From positions 4,526,001 to 4,590,000 of the forward strand of contig CM028326.1 of assembly GCA_016647705.1 (NCBI GenBank): a stretch of 64,000 nt of DNA. The letters are read 5' to 3'. A model generated the notes under the pieces. It did not search any database. It saw nothing but the letters and a program-made list of their open reading frames with translations, and was not told the DNA's origin. The position numbers and the translations under genes were made by a program. Origin of the DNA: Eucommia ulmoides. Lineage: Eukaryota; Streptophyta; Magnoliopsida; Garryales; Eucommiaceae. This document shows, piece by piece, positions 1-11,953 of the stretch (within the stretch, counting starts at the first letter, position 1; every line of letters begins with the position of its first letter).

Positions 1-338
1 ATTACCGTTCTTCATTGTTGTGTCCTAATATTCATGTATGTTTACGATTATTATTCAATTCCGTTTTATTGTGATTATGAGAAATAATCAATATGTGGTA
101 TTGGAGCCAAGTTTGGGAAGTCTCATTTGTTTGTCCCCGATTGTTTGTATCACGTGCAAGCGGGGTTGCACGTGAGGGTGGGTGTTAGAATCCCACATCG
201 GATATGTGAAGCTTCCCAAACTAATATATATGTAAAATGAGTTACTCCATTTGGTATCATATCGTTTTAAGTTGGAACCTCCTAAAATGAAAATGCAAAT
301 TATGCCATAACAGAAGACCAAAATCAGCACAGTTATAC
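1..338 (-). other. Part of intron 2 of P450 gene A, with a possible small LTR/TRIM end
   Basis: This lies downstream of the exon 2 donor (GT at 338-337, minus strand), so it is intron of the P450 gene whose later exons fall left of the window. On the plus strand, a G-rich tract at about 170-183 is followed at 184 by TGTTAGAATCCCACATCGG, a start common in small plant LTR or TRIM elements. No partner repeat or target duplication is visible here, so the element call is weak. Confidence 0.4.
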
Positions 339-3300
339 CTTAAGCTTTTCTGCATAGAAGGCAGGGTTGACAATCTTTCTGTGCTTTGCCCATTTCTCAT
401 CCTCATAGCCTGCCAAACCACACACAAGAAACCTGGCAAGTGGGTTTGGCTTTGGCTTCTTGAAAACATTGTTGTTAACCAAAATTTCTCTAATTAATTC
501 TGGCTCCATAACAATCACCCTTGGCCCCGGTCCAACCCAGTAGAATGAATTTTTACCTGCACATTATGAACATATGATCAGTTTTAGTCTTTTAGGGTGA
601 CTAAAAGTAACGAAGAAATGGATTAATTGGTGTTAATTAGAAATTTCAGGGACTTAATTTGAAAAATAGAAAGATTTGGGGGACCTATTTAATCCCAGTT
701 TAAAACTTTGACGGTAAGAGTATGTTTGGTTGGAAGGATGGAAAAGAAAAAAGAAAACGGAAGAGAATTTTTTTTTTAATCCTTTGTAGAGAGAAAATAA
801 TTTTCCTCAATATTTGGTTGAAGGAATATAAAATGAAGAAAAATAATATTTTATGTGGATAAAAGAAAAATAATAATATGCACTATCTTAATTTACTATT
901 TTATCCTTATTACATATTACAATATAAAATAAGAATTTTACAATTAAAAAAAGGAGCAATTTTTTAACTAACACAAAAATTATTAGAATATAATATATTT
1001 GAATAATTAACAAATGAAATAAAAAAATCCAAAGATCATAAATATTGAAACAAAATTGGGCCAAACAACCTAGAAAATTATGAAAATGAAACAAAAAGGT
1101 ATAATGGTTATATATGAGAATGAAAATGAAAATGAAACAAATGAAACTATATCTCATTTGGGTATGTGTTATATAAAATAAAGGAGTATAATGATAATTT
1201 TGGAGTGTTTTTTTCACCATCTTTTCATTTTCGGTCCAAATTTGGGGGGGAAAAAAGGACGGGAATGAGCCATTTCACCTCTATTTTCTTTTTCTTTTTT
1301 CTTTTCACCTCCAACCAAACACACTAAATTCTTATTTTTCACCCTATTTTCATTTTTCAATCCATTTCATTTTCCACCCTACCAAACACACCTTAAATGT
1401 AGTTTTCCGCTCTTTAAGGACCAGCTGAATTGGGTTAATGGCATTTTATACCCCTGGGATTTGACTGAATTTTACTTTATACACCCTTATAATATTTTTG
1501 TAAGCACTATTTTTTTGGCAAACAATTTTCGTAAGCATTTACATTCCATGTGGTTTAGAGCAATGATTATGTTTTTTGTTAAAGTTAATGGGTAAATTTC
1601 AAAAGGACAAAATTAATTAATTTTTTAATATTAATTGATATTTATAACCACGAATTGGGTCGGATCAGGTCAAATAGGTGGCGTTTGGTTAGTGTTTCTA
1701 TTTTTCTGTTACTTCTAATAAATTGGGATGAGAATTCTATTTCCATTCCAGAATTATCAGGAAATAGAAACATGTTTGGTAATGACCATCCTTAATTTGA
1801 ATTCCATGACCCAATTCAAATTTACGAAAACAGAAACAAGAAATACGTTTGACTGTGACATTTGTTCTTTTTTTTTTCTTTTTTTTTTCCCTTTAAATGT
1901 ATGGTGGACAGTGGGGTGGTGGTGGTGGCCGGCGGAGTGGTAGTGAGAATAGTTTTGTTGTAGTGAATAAGAATCAACATTTTTTTGTTTCTTAAATTCT
2001 AATTAAGAATTTTAAGAATTACTCCTTAAGTACTCCCAAAATTTTGAGAACAGAAATATGCTTACCAAACTCGTTTCTGTCATTACTCATTAATCCCAAA
2101 ATTTTGCCAGCGGGAACATAAAACCAGGGAATGAAAACAGTAACCAAATGGGGCCATAATACCCGTTTGTCCCTTTTTTTTTTGGTCGGGTATAAAAGTA
2201 TGAAGTCCAATTCGGTGAAACTATATGGACTAAACTGTCAAGAACCCCAGCTTAATTAACCACTGCTTTCTATGCAAAATGTGCGTATATCTCGGAATCG
2301 CCTTTGGGGGGGGGGGGGGGCACAATAATGGGAACACCCCTATAGGCCTATGCAGTACTTTCTTTGAGAATATAGCCATAGGCATAGGTTTAGGTTTCAA
2401 TAATTTAATTACATATATATATCTTCTCTTTTTGCAAACATGCACAGTGGTCTAGAAAAAAAATTGGAGGACCACACAGCCATGCAACCAAAGAATGTTC
2501 ATCTCTCTATTTTGAAGTTTGTTAAATTTTAATCTCTCTAAATTTCATATTTATTTTAATCCCACTAAGTTAAAAATATTATTATTGAGTTTGGACAAAA
2601 AATGAATTATACTCAGTACGTGATTGTGTAATAGATATATTTTTGTTATTTAATTACTTTACTAAATTTAAAATATTTTTTTTTATAACCTTTTTCCTGA
2701 CAACGATATTTAAGCTTCTCTCTTTCATCCTCATTTTTCAAATGAGTCGTTAAAAAAAAATTAAGAAAAAACATTTTGGTTTAGTTGAGTGATTAAATAA
2801 CGAAAATATCCCTATTAAACAGTCATGTCTTAAGCACAACCTATTTTTCGTTCAAAGTCAATAACATTATTTCCAATTTTACGGGATTGAAACAAATGTG
2901 AAACTTGAGATATCAAACCTACAATTTGGCATATGGACCAAAATATATATATATTTTTTTTCATAAAATATGTTTGAATTTAGTTTTTTTTTCTCTAAAA
3001 ATATATTTTATTTTTTGAGTTTAGCTATTTTGTTTGTCTGCGAAGTGATTAGAATACAAAATAGATTGCAAATTGCAAAATTATATGGAAGTCAAATTGA
3101 AAAAAAAAAAACAAAAACAGTTAAGCATCCCACTATTTGTAAGTTAGGACTTGCATGGGCAAGTGGGGATGAGGATGGAAGATGTTGAAGCTTTAAATGA
3201 CATGAATCCAATAATACAATATGCAAAAACAAATACAAGTTGGTTATCTACATACAACTGGTTTGTAGCATTAATTCTTTTATTTTTTCTCTTTAATCCC

Positions 3301-4141
3301 TCAATTAACTATGATATTTATATTCTTTTATCAGGTTTATTACAACTATATAAAATATATATGAGTAAAGAGCAAAAAATTTTAAGTTCATTTCTTCTAA
3401 ATTGCACTACGTACCTTAAACTTTTGATTGCCACAACTTTGTACTCGAAGTTTCAAGTTTGTGTCGAACAGGAAGTCAAAGTTATAGGCATAATCTATGT
3501 AATAAATTAGGACAAGGGTTGAGATTGATTTGAGGGGAATAGATGAATGAGATTGGATTTAAAAAATTAGGAAAAATATTCTCCCCCCCCAAAAAAAAAA
3601 TTCACTTACTTTTAAGATGGTTAAATTAAACTATATTTTATATTTTTTTAAGTTTTACATTTGTAACTCAAGAGGTGTTTGTCCCGTTAGTAAGAGAAAG
3701 TGTTCATTTCCTTATCAACCAGGGTTCAAGTCTTCTGACGACTTCAAATTAAATGACTTTGGCGAAACAAATCTATATACAAAACTCTTTTGTTGAAAGA
3801 TTATTGACAAATTACTAATCAAATGGGGGTAAAAAGTGTAATTTACTCATGTGAATATATTACATACCATACTTGTTGACAATATTATGGTGAAAGGGCA
3901 AGACTCTAGGAAGAATGTCATCACACAAGCCAATGGGCTTGCGTTTTGCCTCTTTTGCCAAGAGGGCCGCCTCCTTTGTATCTCCATGCAATAGCCTGTA
4001 TGAGTTACCCTTTAACCCTTGCTCCCTCAGCCATTTCTCCATCTTTCTTGGTCTAAACCACACCCAATTCACCACTCTCCATGCCCATATCACAAACAAA
4101 ATCACACCCAAAAAAACAGAAACAAAACCAAGATTACCCAT
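339..4141 (-). CDS. CYP72A: Cytochrome P450, CYP72A-like (gene A), exons 1-2; 3' part outside window
   Basis: Two exons: exon 1 at 4141-3868 (ATG at 4141-4139) and exon 2 at 556-339. The donor TATG|GTATGT and acceptor GTGCAG|GT join in phase 1 and restore the CYP72 junction KYG-KNSF. Exon 2 ends in phase 0 at EKLK|GTATAA. Together they encode 164 residues with no stop: a hydrophobic anchor (about residues 4-25), the CYP72 linker W-x-RP-x-K-x-E-x-x-L-R-x-QGL-x-G-x-SYR, then GPGPRVIVMEPELIREIL and the C-helix WAKHRKIVNPAF. The heme domain is left of the window. CYP72A enzymes are ER-anchored monooxygenases that often oxidise triterpenoids or other terpenoids; this one's substrate cannot be told. 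The longer frame starting at 4351 was rejected because it begins upstream of the TATA box. Nothing visible suggests decay, so this copy may be functional. Confidence 0.9.
717..1392. repeat. Degenerate fold-back MITE-like element
   Basis: The left end reads GTATGTTTGGTTGGAAGGATGG and the right end CCACCCTACCAAACACACC, which are imperfect inverted copies. The interior is AT-rich with purine runs on one side and pyrimidine runs on the other. The left end follows TAA and the right end precedes TTA, so a clean target duplication is not proved. No coding sequence is seen. Confidence 0.5.
1677..2155. mobile_element. Tourist (PIF/Harbinger)-like MITE
   Basis: The ends are GGTGGCGTTTGGTTAGTG and AGTAACCAAATGGGGCC, an inverted pair with the CGTTTGGT core shared by the other elements of this window. 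ATA flanks both ends. The 479-bp interior is noncoding with a short GGTGG-rich stretch. A truncated relative lies at 25180-25590. Confidence 0.65.
2490..2950. repeat. Fold-back repeat of the 'aagtttnacatttgtttcaat' type
   Basis: The left part carries TTTCATATTTATTTTAATCC and the right part a matching inverted stretch around GGGATTGAAACAAATGTG. The inner blocks GGACAAAAAATG(A/G)ATTAT and CGTTCAAAGTCAATAACA are shared with 24180-24599. It is a nonautonomous, noncoding repeat whose superfamily is not clear. Confidence 0.5.
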
Positions 4142-4147
4142 CTTCAA

Positions 4148-4151
<4 letters not shown>

Positions 4152-4238
<87 letters not shown>
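4152..4238. repeat. Compound microsatellite (TA)n(GA)n in the 5' UTR of P450 gene A
   Basis: About 17 TA units run directly into about 27 GA units. In transcript orientation this is (CT)n then (TA)n ending about 10 bases before the P450 start codon. It produces several false frames of SLSLSL or IYIYIY. CT tracts near plant transcription starts can influence expression, and variable length here would make a useful allele marker. Confidence 0.95.
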
Positions 4239-4240
<2 letters not shown>

Positions 4241-4290
4241 CTTTGATGGAACAGGAAGATGGTTGAGGAGGAAGGAGAAGAAATGCAGCA

Positions 4291-4302
4291 GCTTATATAG
4301 CC
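4291..4302 (-). promoter_or_regulatory. TATA box of P450 gene A
   Basis: The minus strand reads CTATATAAGC, a good plant TATA box. Starts about 30 bases downstream (near 4260-4270) would give a 5' UTR of about 120-130 nt that includes the CT/TA microsatellite. No other core element can be assigned. Confidence 0.6.
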
Positions 4303-4310
4303 ATGGAGGC

Positions 4311-6250
4311 ATCTTTCGAGAGCAAGAGGTAGCCATTGGTTTATTAACCAATGATGTTTGTTTAGCACATCTCTTTGGAATCTCTTTTCTGTTTTATGGA
4401 CCACTTGATCACTACTGAATTCTTTTGTATTTGGAAAATTAGGGATTTCTTGTATTGTACAAGTAATTGATGGAGAATTGCATGTGAAATTAACACGGAG
4501 TTGTTAGTACAGCCAATGGGACCATAAACTTAGGGGTGGGGTGGGGTGGGGTGGGGGCGAGAAGAAAATAAGAAGAAAAAAAAGAGAGAAAAAAATGTTA
4601 TATTATTTTCATAATAATTCACTAATCATTCTTTATCTCCATTTTTTCTAAATTTTAGTCTTACAATTTTTTTTTAATTTCTAATTAATATGTATCAACT
4701 AGAATCTATTTGATTTATATATAAAATTATAATATTGATAAGAATTTTAAAATAATTTACTCGAAAAAGAAGATAAAAAATAAATACAAGACGATACGAA
4801 AAACTGAAAAAGCGGAAGACATATTTTCTTATCTCCATTATAAAATAATTACCCTTTAATTTTTTATTTCTAATTTAATCACCCTAGAGCTAGAGCTAGA
4901 GTTAGGGTTAGGCTTGGGTGAGAGAGATCGAGACCCCTCCCGATAATCTAATTAAGGGATTAAATTTTAAGGAAGGGATATGATAGCATAGGTGTTGTTT
5001 GGTTGGTCAAATGAAAATTTAAAAAATAATGGTACCAATATTTATATAAATGCTCTCCCCTTTATAAGCCACTAATCAGGGTTTTCTCTTTTGACTTTAG
5101 CTAATTTGCTGATTAATTATGTGTTCTTATTGAGGAAAAATTATATTAATAGTCCCTCAAGTTTGGGTTATGTTCACTAAGGACAATGAGGGATTTATTA
5201 TTTTAATCTTTATAGTGGTAAACATTAGGGAAGTCTTTTTTGCTGAGGAAGATCCACCCGCAATATTATTCTCAATGGAGAGGGGGTGAAATTGGAGCAG
5301 TGTGAATCTTGGGGAGGAGTTGTTTGTTTTCTGACCACTGTTTTGTTGTCAAGACTTTTCGGATTGTGGAGTGGAGATTTTTCCCCTTACTTGTTGGGAG
5401 TAGTTTTTGGGTCACCTTGGCGGGTCCTAATTTTTGGTGAGAAGGGAAGATATGCAAGCCTTATACTTGGAAGTGCCTTACTCAAATATTTTGTGGAATC
5501 GAAAGAGCAGTATTATAATTTGACCCTGGGGGATGATCTCCTACTCTCGAAGACCTTGAACTCCCGTTATTGATTTTGATTTTACAAAATTGTGGTGTTT
5601 TTATGTGGTTCCTTGTACAGTAGGTGTGAAGTATGATTATTCTAGTGTTTTTTGGGATTTTTTTTGGGGACTGAGCCCTGGGATACCTTGTTTGGTTTTA
5701 GGAGGATCCCCTGTTAAGGGCTAGTGGTCCCCGACTGTTGTTTGCCGAGGTCTTGCAAGCTACATGATAATTTCTTACCGTGTAATAAAAGAGACCTTTC
5801 TCCCTATTAATATAATCAACTGTTTATTTTTTAAAAAAAAAGGGACAATGAGGGAAGGAAAACATAGGGTTGTGATAAATTTTCAACTAGAACCATACAA
5901 TTGCTCATGCATTTGATCCCCATATTTTTGACATTTTCATTGGAAAAAGTATGAAGGACTAATTTGAGAGTTACATCAAACTTAAGGGGATATTGAAGAT
6001 ACATTTTCCTGAAATAAATAAGACAAGAACTAGTAGTGTAAGATTCTTTTTTTTACAATGAATTAAATTAAATGTAGATGCATTAGCCGTTAAGATGGTT
6101 CGTGAAAGCAGCTCAAAGGTGGTTGACAATTAATGTTAAAGCTATGTTTCTTTACAGCAAGTTGAGGATGATTGAATTGCATGCGGGTTGTGATTTATGT
6201 GGTGGTTAGGCATAGCCCCATTTTATTTTATTCATTTAATTTTATTTTTT
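4311..6250. other. Intergenic, no gene recognised
   Basis: AT-rich sequence upstream of P450 gene A. It has a GGGGTGGGGTGGGGTGGGG run at about 4534-4556 and a short GAGCTAGAGCTAGAG run near 4886. A 95-codon frame at 5286-5573 shows no family features and is probably chance. Fragments of the 'tccctcaagtttggg' fold-back family occur around 5150-5250. Confidence 0.5.
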
Positions 6251-6257
6251 TTTAATA

Positions 6258-6355
6258 TTAATAAAGTACAACCCGGTGTTACAAAACTCCTGCTATATGC
6301 GGGATCCAGGGAAAGATCGAACCGCTTTGGTCTGCAAGACCCCGACAAATAACAC
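6258..6355 (-). repeat. SINE-like 3' fragment
   Basis: On the minus strand the sequence passes through CCTGGATCCCGCATATAGCAGGAG and ends in CACCGGGTTGTACTTT. This resembles the 3' part of plant tRNA-derived SINEs (Au/TS type: CCC-GGACCC-GCG-ATAGCGGGAGC followed by CACCGGG). The tRNA-like promoter half is not visible, so it is a truncated copy. Confidence 0.4.
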
Positions 6356-6359
6356 AAGA

Positions 6360-9300
6360 AGGTCAGTTGAGTACATTAACCCTAACACGGGCCCTAATAG
6401 GTATCCTAGGACTCGACCTCACAAAAGCAGAAATAAACACCAAAATATTTATGTCATTATTACACTTACAAATGGTCAAAAAGACCAATATCTTCATATC
6501 TCGATTAGCAGAACTACGAAGGACAGTGAATTGCCAATACTTCATCAACCAACAAACTCTGAAAACAATTTGCTAAGCAAAATCAAACATGCGAGCTCTT
6601 GGCTACACGATCTTTGGAACATCCTCCGTTGTCACACTCATTGCAACTGCTGCAATAGACTTCCAAGCACAACAATTACCTTGGAGAAAATGATGATGCT
6701 CATACCAAAACCCTAATAACATCAGCTTTAAACCCAAGATGACCCAACTTACCACCCAAAGATCAACTCACACCAACTATCTCCCATGTTTCTTAATAGA
6801 AAAAGCAAGATAAGTATAACACTCCCCCAGTTACACCTAGTCTTACTTCCCAGTGATCTAGATTCTTTCTCAAGGAAAGAAAGACTTTCTTTACCAACCA
6901 TAATTAAAATAATAAATAATACACCCTAACTGTCAATGAGTTATTTTTTCCTCTCCTTTTAGATACTGCGACTAACTTATTTTTAAATTTCAAACGACGT
7001 TTATTACCGATTTTGGAGAAAATCTCATCAATTTCATCATTGGGTTATAGTCACAACTAATATCCATATCACTTGTGAATGACTATTCTTGACTCGAAAA
7101 TTCAATGTCACTTTTAGCAATTGATTTATGTGATGAGTTCTTTTTTCCTCTCCTTTTAGATATTGCGACTAGCTTATTTTTAAATTTCAAATGACGTTTA
7201 TTACCGATTTTGGAGAAAATCTCATCAATTTCATCATTGGGTTATAGTCACAACTAACATCCATATCACTTGTGAATGACTATTCTTGACTCGAAAAATC
7301 AATGTCACTTTTAGCAATTGATTTATGCGAATTGGATTGGCCAAAGGACTCCGTAATGATCTCACCCTCTTCCAAGCCGTGGCAAACATCTTCATGATTT
7401 GAGAGATTCTCTCCTAGATCAACATTAGAAGAAGACTTGGTCCTATCAAATGTAGAATTCATCGTACTCACTTGTTCCAATCCCTTAGCCGAATCCAAAG
7501 GCAATACACCTTCAATATAATTTGACCCCCTATTGTCTTATTCCCTAAGAATAATATTAACAATTGAGTCTCTAAACTCCAATCTATTTGAAGTCATAGT
7601 CAAACCTAAATTTTTTCCCATATTCCATCATCCTTTTTACTATATGCAACACTAATTTGATTCTATTTATCATATCCTTATTAGTGGTGGAGTTATCACT
7701 ATTATCAAGAATATTTGGCAACCCAATTCTATTGATAAATTCCAAGGATTAGAGCATGCAAAGATAAAAGAACTAGAACCTCAACCCACTATGGCAAGAT
7801 TAGGCTTGAATTGTGAAGTAGAAACAACATCGGGTTCACAAATTGCAAACCCTAAATCTTTTCCTTCATTTCTTACACATTATCTTTTCACACTAAATAC
7901 ATGGGATTGCTTATTGCATGCGACCGAACAAACATGAATCACTTTATTCTACACCCTAATCCAATTGAGAATTTCAATAGCAGACAAGGTTTCAACCAAA
8001 GTTGAAAATTGAACAAATTCAAACTTCTAAATTTGTTCTAACTTTTCTCCACTTTGGATTATAGACATCACGGACCACCCTATATCACTGAAACATGAAT
8101 TTTAATCCCCTACTACCCATTTTCTCCAGAATTGAATCTACATAAACAGACACTAACTTTTCTTTTGACTCACCATAATTCCTCTTCCAATTTGTACTTT
8201 TACTATCCATAATGAGTTGTAGAGAGAGAGGAGTTAGGTCTAGAAATACAACAATTCTACAAACTCACGAGAACAATTATTTTGATGCATAAAATCAGAG
8301 TGTTTGGCAAACAACTTCAACCAAGCAGAGAATAAGGTAAGTTCACCTATATTAATCTGATTAGGATTGAAGCTTTACTGTCTTCATCCCTGCTCAGAGC
8401 GGCGTTCGGATGGGATAGTGGATGATCGACATCCAACTTTGAGATTTGAGATTTTTTAGAATTACTCGGATTGAGATTTGAGATCTACTTGGATTTGAGA
8501 TTTTTGAAACCCAAATCTATTTGGAACCCCCAACCCAAACTCTCCAGATTTGAATCCCAGATTTGGTTGATTTACCGCCAGAAGCCACACCCAGAGATTG
8601 TTGGGCCAACGATTTCTAGTTCGGAATGTACAAGCTCGAACACAAAACAAACAATAAATTTAGAATCAATCAAATCAAATAGAGGAAAAGGTCAAAATCG
8701 AAGATGAGGAGCTCTAGCTAGATATGCTACGGTGGAGACGGTGCGCCAACAAGACTCGCAACGGCGAGAAGATGGAGTTGAAGCCAACGCCAGATAAGAT
8801 CGGAGACGACGAGCTTCAAATTGGCCTGACACTCTTCCCAAGAGAGAGCTTCTCTCTCTTACTGGCTTTTTTTTTTTTTTTTTTTTTTACCATTATTTCA
8901 CTTTAGCCCCCATAGTTTCAATTTAGACACATAATACCCTGAAGTTCCGTAATCATCCCACTTCGGTCCAAATCAATAACTCTATTAAAATTTTAGATGG
9001 CAAACAGTCAATTGCTGTGAACCGAACCATATTTAAGCGATTTTATAGGTATTTCCAACCACTTTCTTTTTCCTTTATATTTTTTTTTAAAAACAAAAAA
9101 AGAAATATATATATATGTGTGTGTGTGTGTGTGTTATGTATATTTCTAAGTAGTTGGGTGGGAAGAAGAATGAGAGGAAAGAGAAAAGTGGAATTTTTCA
9201 TAAATTTTCTTTCAAACAATCAGGTGCATGATGGCTATTTTTTTGTTCAAAACTGTAATGAAGATAATCACTTAGATTGTACTGAGATGTTTAAGAAACT

Positions 9301-9850
9301 TAAGGTGTTATACGGTCAAAATGAAACTATAGTGGACCAAAGTGAGATTTTGGTCAAACTTCAATGGTACAAAATGTCGAAACACCAAAATTAAATTCAA
9401 ATTACTCTCATACAAATTTTGGTAGCATGTGGGAAAGAATCTTTGACTTTAATAACGTTGATGTGCTTAATGTATATATCTTTGTCCTTTTTGTGGAGGA
9501 GAACATGATCTCGATTTGTTTGTGTTTGTGAGACACACACGCACGTGAGAAAAAGGTTTGGGGGGTTTGAAATGATAATAAAAGTTTAGAAGGGGTGTTA
9601 AAAGTAAAATTCAGTTCGTTGAGGACATCATTTCAATCTCGCCTTAATTTTTGAGTTATTTATTTATCGAGTAAATATAGACACACCTCTTATTATTTCG
9701 ACAAAAAATAAAGATGTCCTAAAATATTAAAACTATTGAGACACTCTTATCTATTAATACCCCTTTAATCAAAAATAAGAATTTGATAGTCAATTTTAAT
9801 ATTTGAAAGTTGTTTTTGCTTAAATTAATCTTATTCCCTTTAACTGGAAC
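6360..9850. other. Intergenic, possible decayed LINE traces on the minus strand
   Basis: No intact gene. Minus-strand frames at 7280-7504 (with LEEGEI) and around 6370-6720 (with RSSANRD) faintly recall ORF1 and RNase H ends of plant LINEs, but this is a weak guess. It also holds the 197-bp tandem duplication, a poly-T run at 8869-8888 and a (GT)n tract at about 9116-9134. The remainder is AT-rich with nothing recognisable. Confidence 0.3.
6937..7330. repeat. Tandem duplication, two 197-bp units
   Basis: Unit 1 (6937-7133) and unit 2 (7134-7330) are near-identical head-to-tail copies, beginning TGAGTT and sharing TTTATTACCGATTTTGGAG. Few substitutions separate them, so the duplication is young relative to the decay around it. 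On the minus strand it duplicates a segment of the 7280-7504 reading frame. Confidence 0.85.
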
Positions 9851-9854
9851 CTAA

Positions 9855-10481
9855 GGTAGCGTTTGATAACCGTTTCTGTTTCCATTCCAGCAGTGGGACG
9901 GGATGGGATGAGAATTTTGTTTTCTTTTTGGGAGTAGAATCGCGTTTGGTAACAATAATTTTTTTTTTTGTTTTGGGAAGAAAATTGTGTTTGGTAACCA
10001 TTTTATTCTAAAATCCTTTTTTTTTTTTTTTTTGGTCTGACGGCGGTGGCGCCGTCACCGGCGGCCGGCGATGCTCCGGCGTCGGAGACGGCGGTGGCCC
10101 CCCGCCGACGATGATCGGATGGCGGTGGCGCCGGCGACGCCGGCAGGAAGACAATGGCGCCGTCGCCGGCGACGGCCGGAAGTGGCCGGGAAATTTCCGG
10201 CCGGACGGCGGCGGCGACGGCGACTGGCGGTGGTCGGCGGCGGCGGGCGGTGGTCGGCCGGTAGGTGAATAGTAACCATGTGTTTTGGAATGGAATGAGA
10301 ATAATGAGAAACAATTTTTTTTTGTTTTTCATTTCTTAAGAAAAAAGTGAACACAATTCTCAAATGGGAATGAAATGGAAACGGAAACAAAAATTACCAA
10401 ACGCTATTCCCAAACAGAATTCCCAAAAATCTGAGAATGAAATGAGAATTTCTGGGATGGGATAGGTTACCAAACGGGGCC
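9855..10481. mobile_element. Tourist-like element with GC-rich (CGG) interior, copy 1
   Basis: TIRs GGTAGCGTTTGATAACCG and GGTTACCAAACGGGGCC are flanked by the 3-bp target duplication TAA (9852-9854 and 10482-10484), which matches PIF/Harbinger insertion. The interior at about 10035-10260 is extremely GC-rich, built of CGGCGG/GCCGGCG runs, in an otherwise AT-rich window. No transposase is present. A close relative lies at 53654-54361. Confidence 0.8.
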
Positions 10482-11320
10482 TAAATTAATCAGTGCCTTA
10501 TTTCCTTCACCTTTCGTGTTCTCTATTATCACTATCTACCAAAATTGGAGTATTCACTTAGCTAGTCAGGGCCGTGTGCATATTGGGACTAACTTGGAGG
10601 ATGCCGAATTGGTATGACTTAAATAGAGAGATATATTCTTAACTAGCTAGGATGTGAAATGATCAAACTACATACTAAACCTGAATTGAATCTTATTCTC
10701 AAGGTAAAAACCAAGAGTTGTCTATCCTTGATAGAGATAGTTCCTTAGATAGTTAGGACGGGCACTATAGACGAGAAGGGATTATTCAATTCTCCACTAG
10801 GTACATTAAGAATATAACCATTTCTCCCTAGGAAAGTGAGATTCGAAAAAATTGGTGGGATTACATTTAGATTCATAAAAGATTTTTGATCTAAAATTTA
10901 TGTACGCTACTTTTCTGGTTAACTTATTTGTTGTATTTACTTTCTATGTAGACTTCATTATATCAAGACTATTTGAAAATATTCTTGAGAAAAATATTTT
11001 TGATTGACCATTCGTTTCTTATTGACTGAGAGTACTCAAAATCATTTTGACTACTCTCTTGATGTGCACGATCAAAACGTGGCCAATCTAAGCAGGTTAG
11101 AAGTCTATCTTCTAGGGGCTATTAACTTGTTAAGTGAAAATTATGGGGCCTTGGGATCACTTCAAGAGTTTGCCGCCAGTGGTGGACGGGCCTTCATCCT
11201 CAAAAGAGAAGAAAGAAAAGAAGAGAAAACCTAAGTCTTCTTTGAAAGTGAACTGTTAATGTATTATGGGCTTGACCCCACGTGGCCCATTAGGGCAAAA
11301 TCCCAGAAGTCTCTTTGTTA
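10482..11320. other. Intergenic, no gene recognised
   Basis: A 76-codon frame at 11004-11234 has no recognisable family. The text just before the copia RT fragment does not translate into an obvious gag-pol portion, so the fragment may have been moved alone. Confidence 0.4.
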
Positions 11321-11328
11321 AACGATAT

Positions 11329-11729
11329 AAAGCACGACTTGTTACCAAAGGATTTACTCAGGAATATGGCATTGACTATGAATAGACATTTGCTCCAATG
11401 ACGAGGCTAACATCTATCCGTACACTTCTTGCCATCGCCATCATTCAAAAATGGAATCTCTTTCAAATGGATGTCAAAAATGCATTTCTCAATAGCGATC
11501 TCCTTGAGGAAGTCTATATGCATACCCCTCCCGGCTTGGCTACCCCTCGAAATAAAGTTTGTCGTCTTCGTCGTGCCCTATATGGTTTGAAACAAGCTTC
11601 ATGTGCCTAGTTTGCCAAATTCAGCATTATTATTCATTAGTTTGGGTTCACATCTAGTGCTCATGATTCAGCTCTGTTTATTTTTCATACTACCAATGGT
11701 GTTATCCTTCTTTCACTGTATGTGGACAA
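11329..11729 (+). pseudogene. Ty1-copia reverse transcriptase fragment
   Basis: Translates as KARLVTKGFTQ, then (after a TAG replacing Gln) TFAPMTRLTSIRTLLAIA, QMDVKNAFLN, EEVYM and LYGLKQAS, the standard N-terminal half of copia RT. It stops abruptly in YVD just before the catalytic YVDD would be complete. No LTRs, integrase or RNase H flank it. It belongs to a different lineage from elements A and B by sequence. It is immediately followed by a 57-bp hairpin. Confidence 0.85.
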
Positions 11730-11731
11730 GT

Positions 11732-11788
11732 GGACTCATTTTTCAATGAAATTAAAAATTAAAATTAATTTCATTTCAAAATGAGTCC
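11732..11788. repeat. 57-bp hairpin at the break of the RT fragment
   Basis: Arms of 22 bp starting GGACTCATTTTTCAATGAAA are inverted with only two mismatches around a 13-bp AT loop. It begins two bases after the RT frame is lost. It may be the end of a MITE or a hairpin formed at the breakpoint. Confidence 0.6.
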
Positions 11789-11953
11789 ATCAGATATGTT
11801 TAACACTTCCTATGTACCAAAAAAACAAAAGATATGTTTGATTAATTAATAATTTGATAATAAATAAAAAAATATTTCAAAATTGTAAAACGCACCCTAG
11901 AAATTTGTTTCTCACAAGACTTTGCATTTTGCAGCCAAGAGGCATGAAGATAT

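Larger units (their letters stand above)
557..3867 (-). other. Intron 1 of P450 gene A, 3.3 kb, filled with MITE-type repeats
   Basis: The intron is bounded by GT at 3867-3866 and AG at 558-557 on the minus strand. It is long for a CYP72A first intron because it has gained at least three repeats: a degenerate fold-back (717-1392), a Tourist-like MITE (1677-2155) and a second fold-back (about 2490-2950). The rest is AT-rich, with a G run at about 2307-2320. The short frames inside have no recognisable protein. Confidence 0.75.

Noticed and set aside
3860-4351. 163-codon frame that would extend P450 A upstream
   Set aside because: It begins upstream of the TATA box and runs through the CT/TA repeat as SLSLSL/IYIYIY. 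The ATG at 4141-4139 gives the normal CYP72A start.
4885-4920. Telomere-like GGGTTAG sequence
   Set aside because: Only one or two partial units beside GAGCTA repeats; not an interstitial telomere tract.
5286-5573. 95-codon frame
   Set aside because: No motif, no homologue recognised, no promoter or splice context; probably chance.
10003-10390. Arg/Pro-rich frames on both strands
   Set aside because: All come from the CGG-repeat core of a Tourist-like element and appear in three overlapping frames.
11004-11234. 76-codon frame before the copia RT fragment as possible pol
   Set aside because: It does not match integrase or the linker of copia elements, and no continuity with the RT frame is seen.
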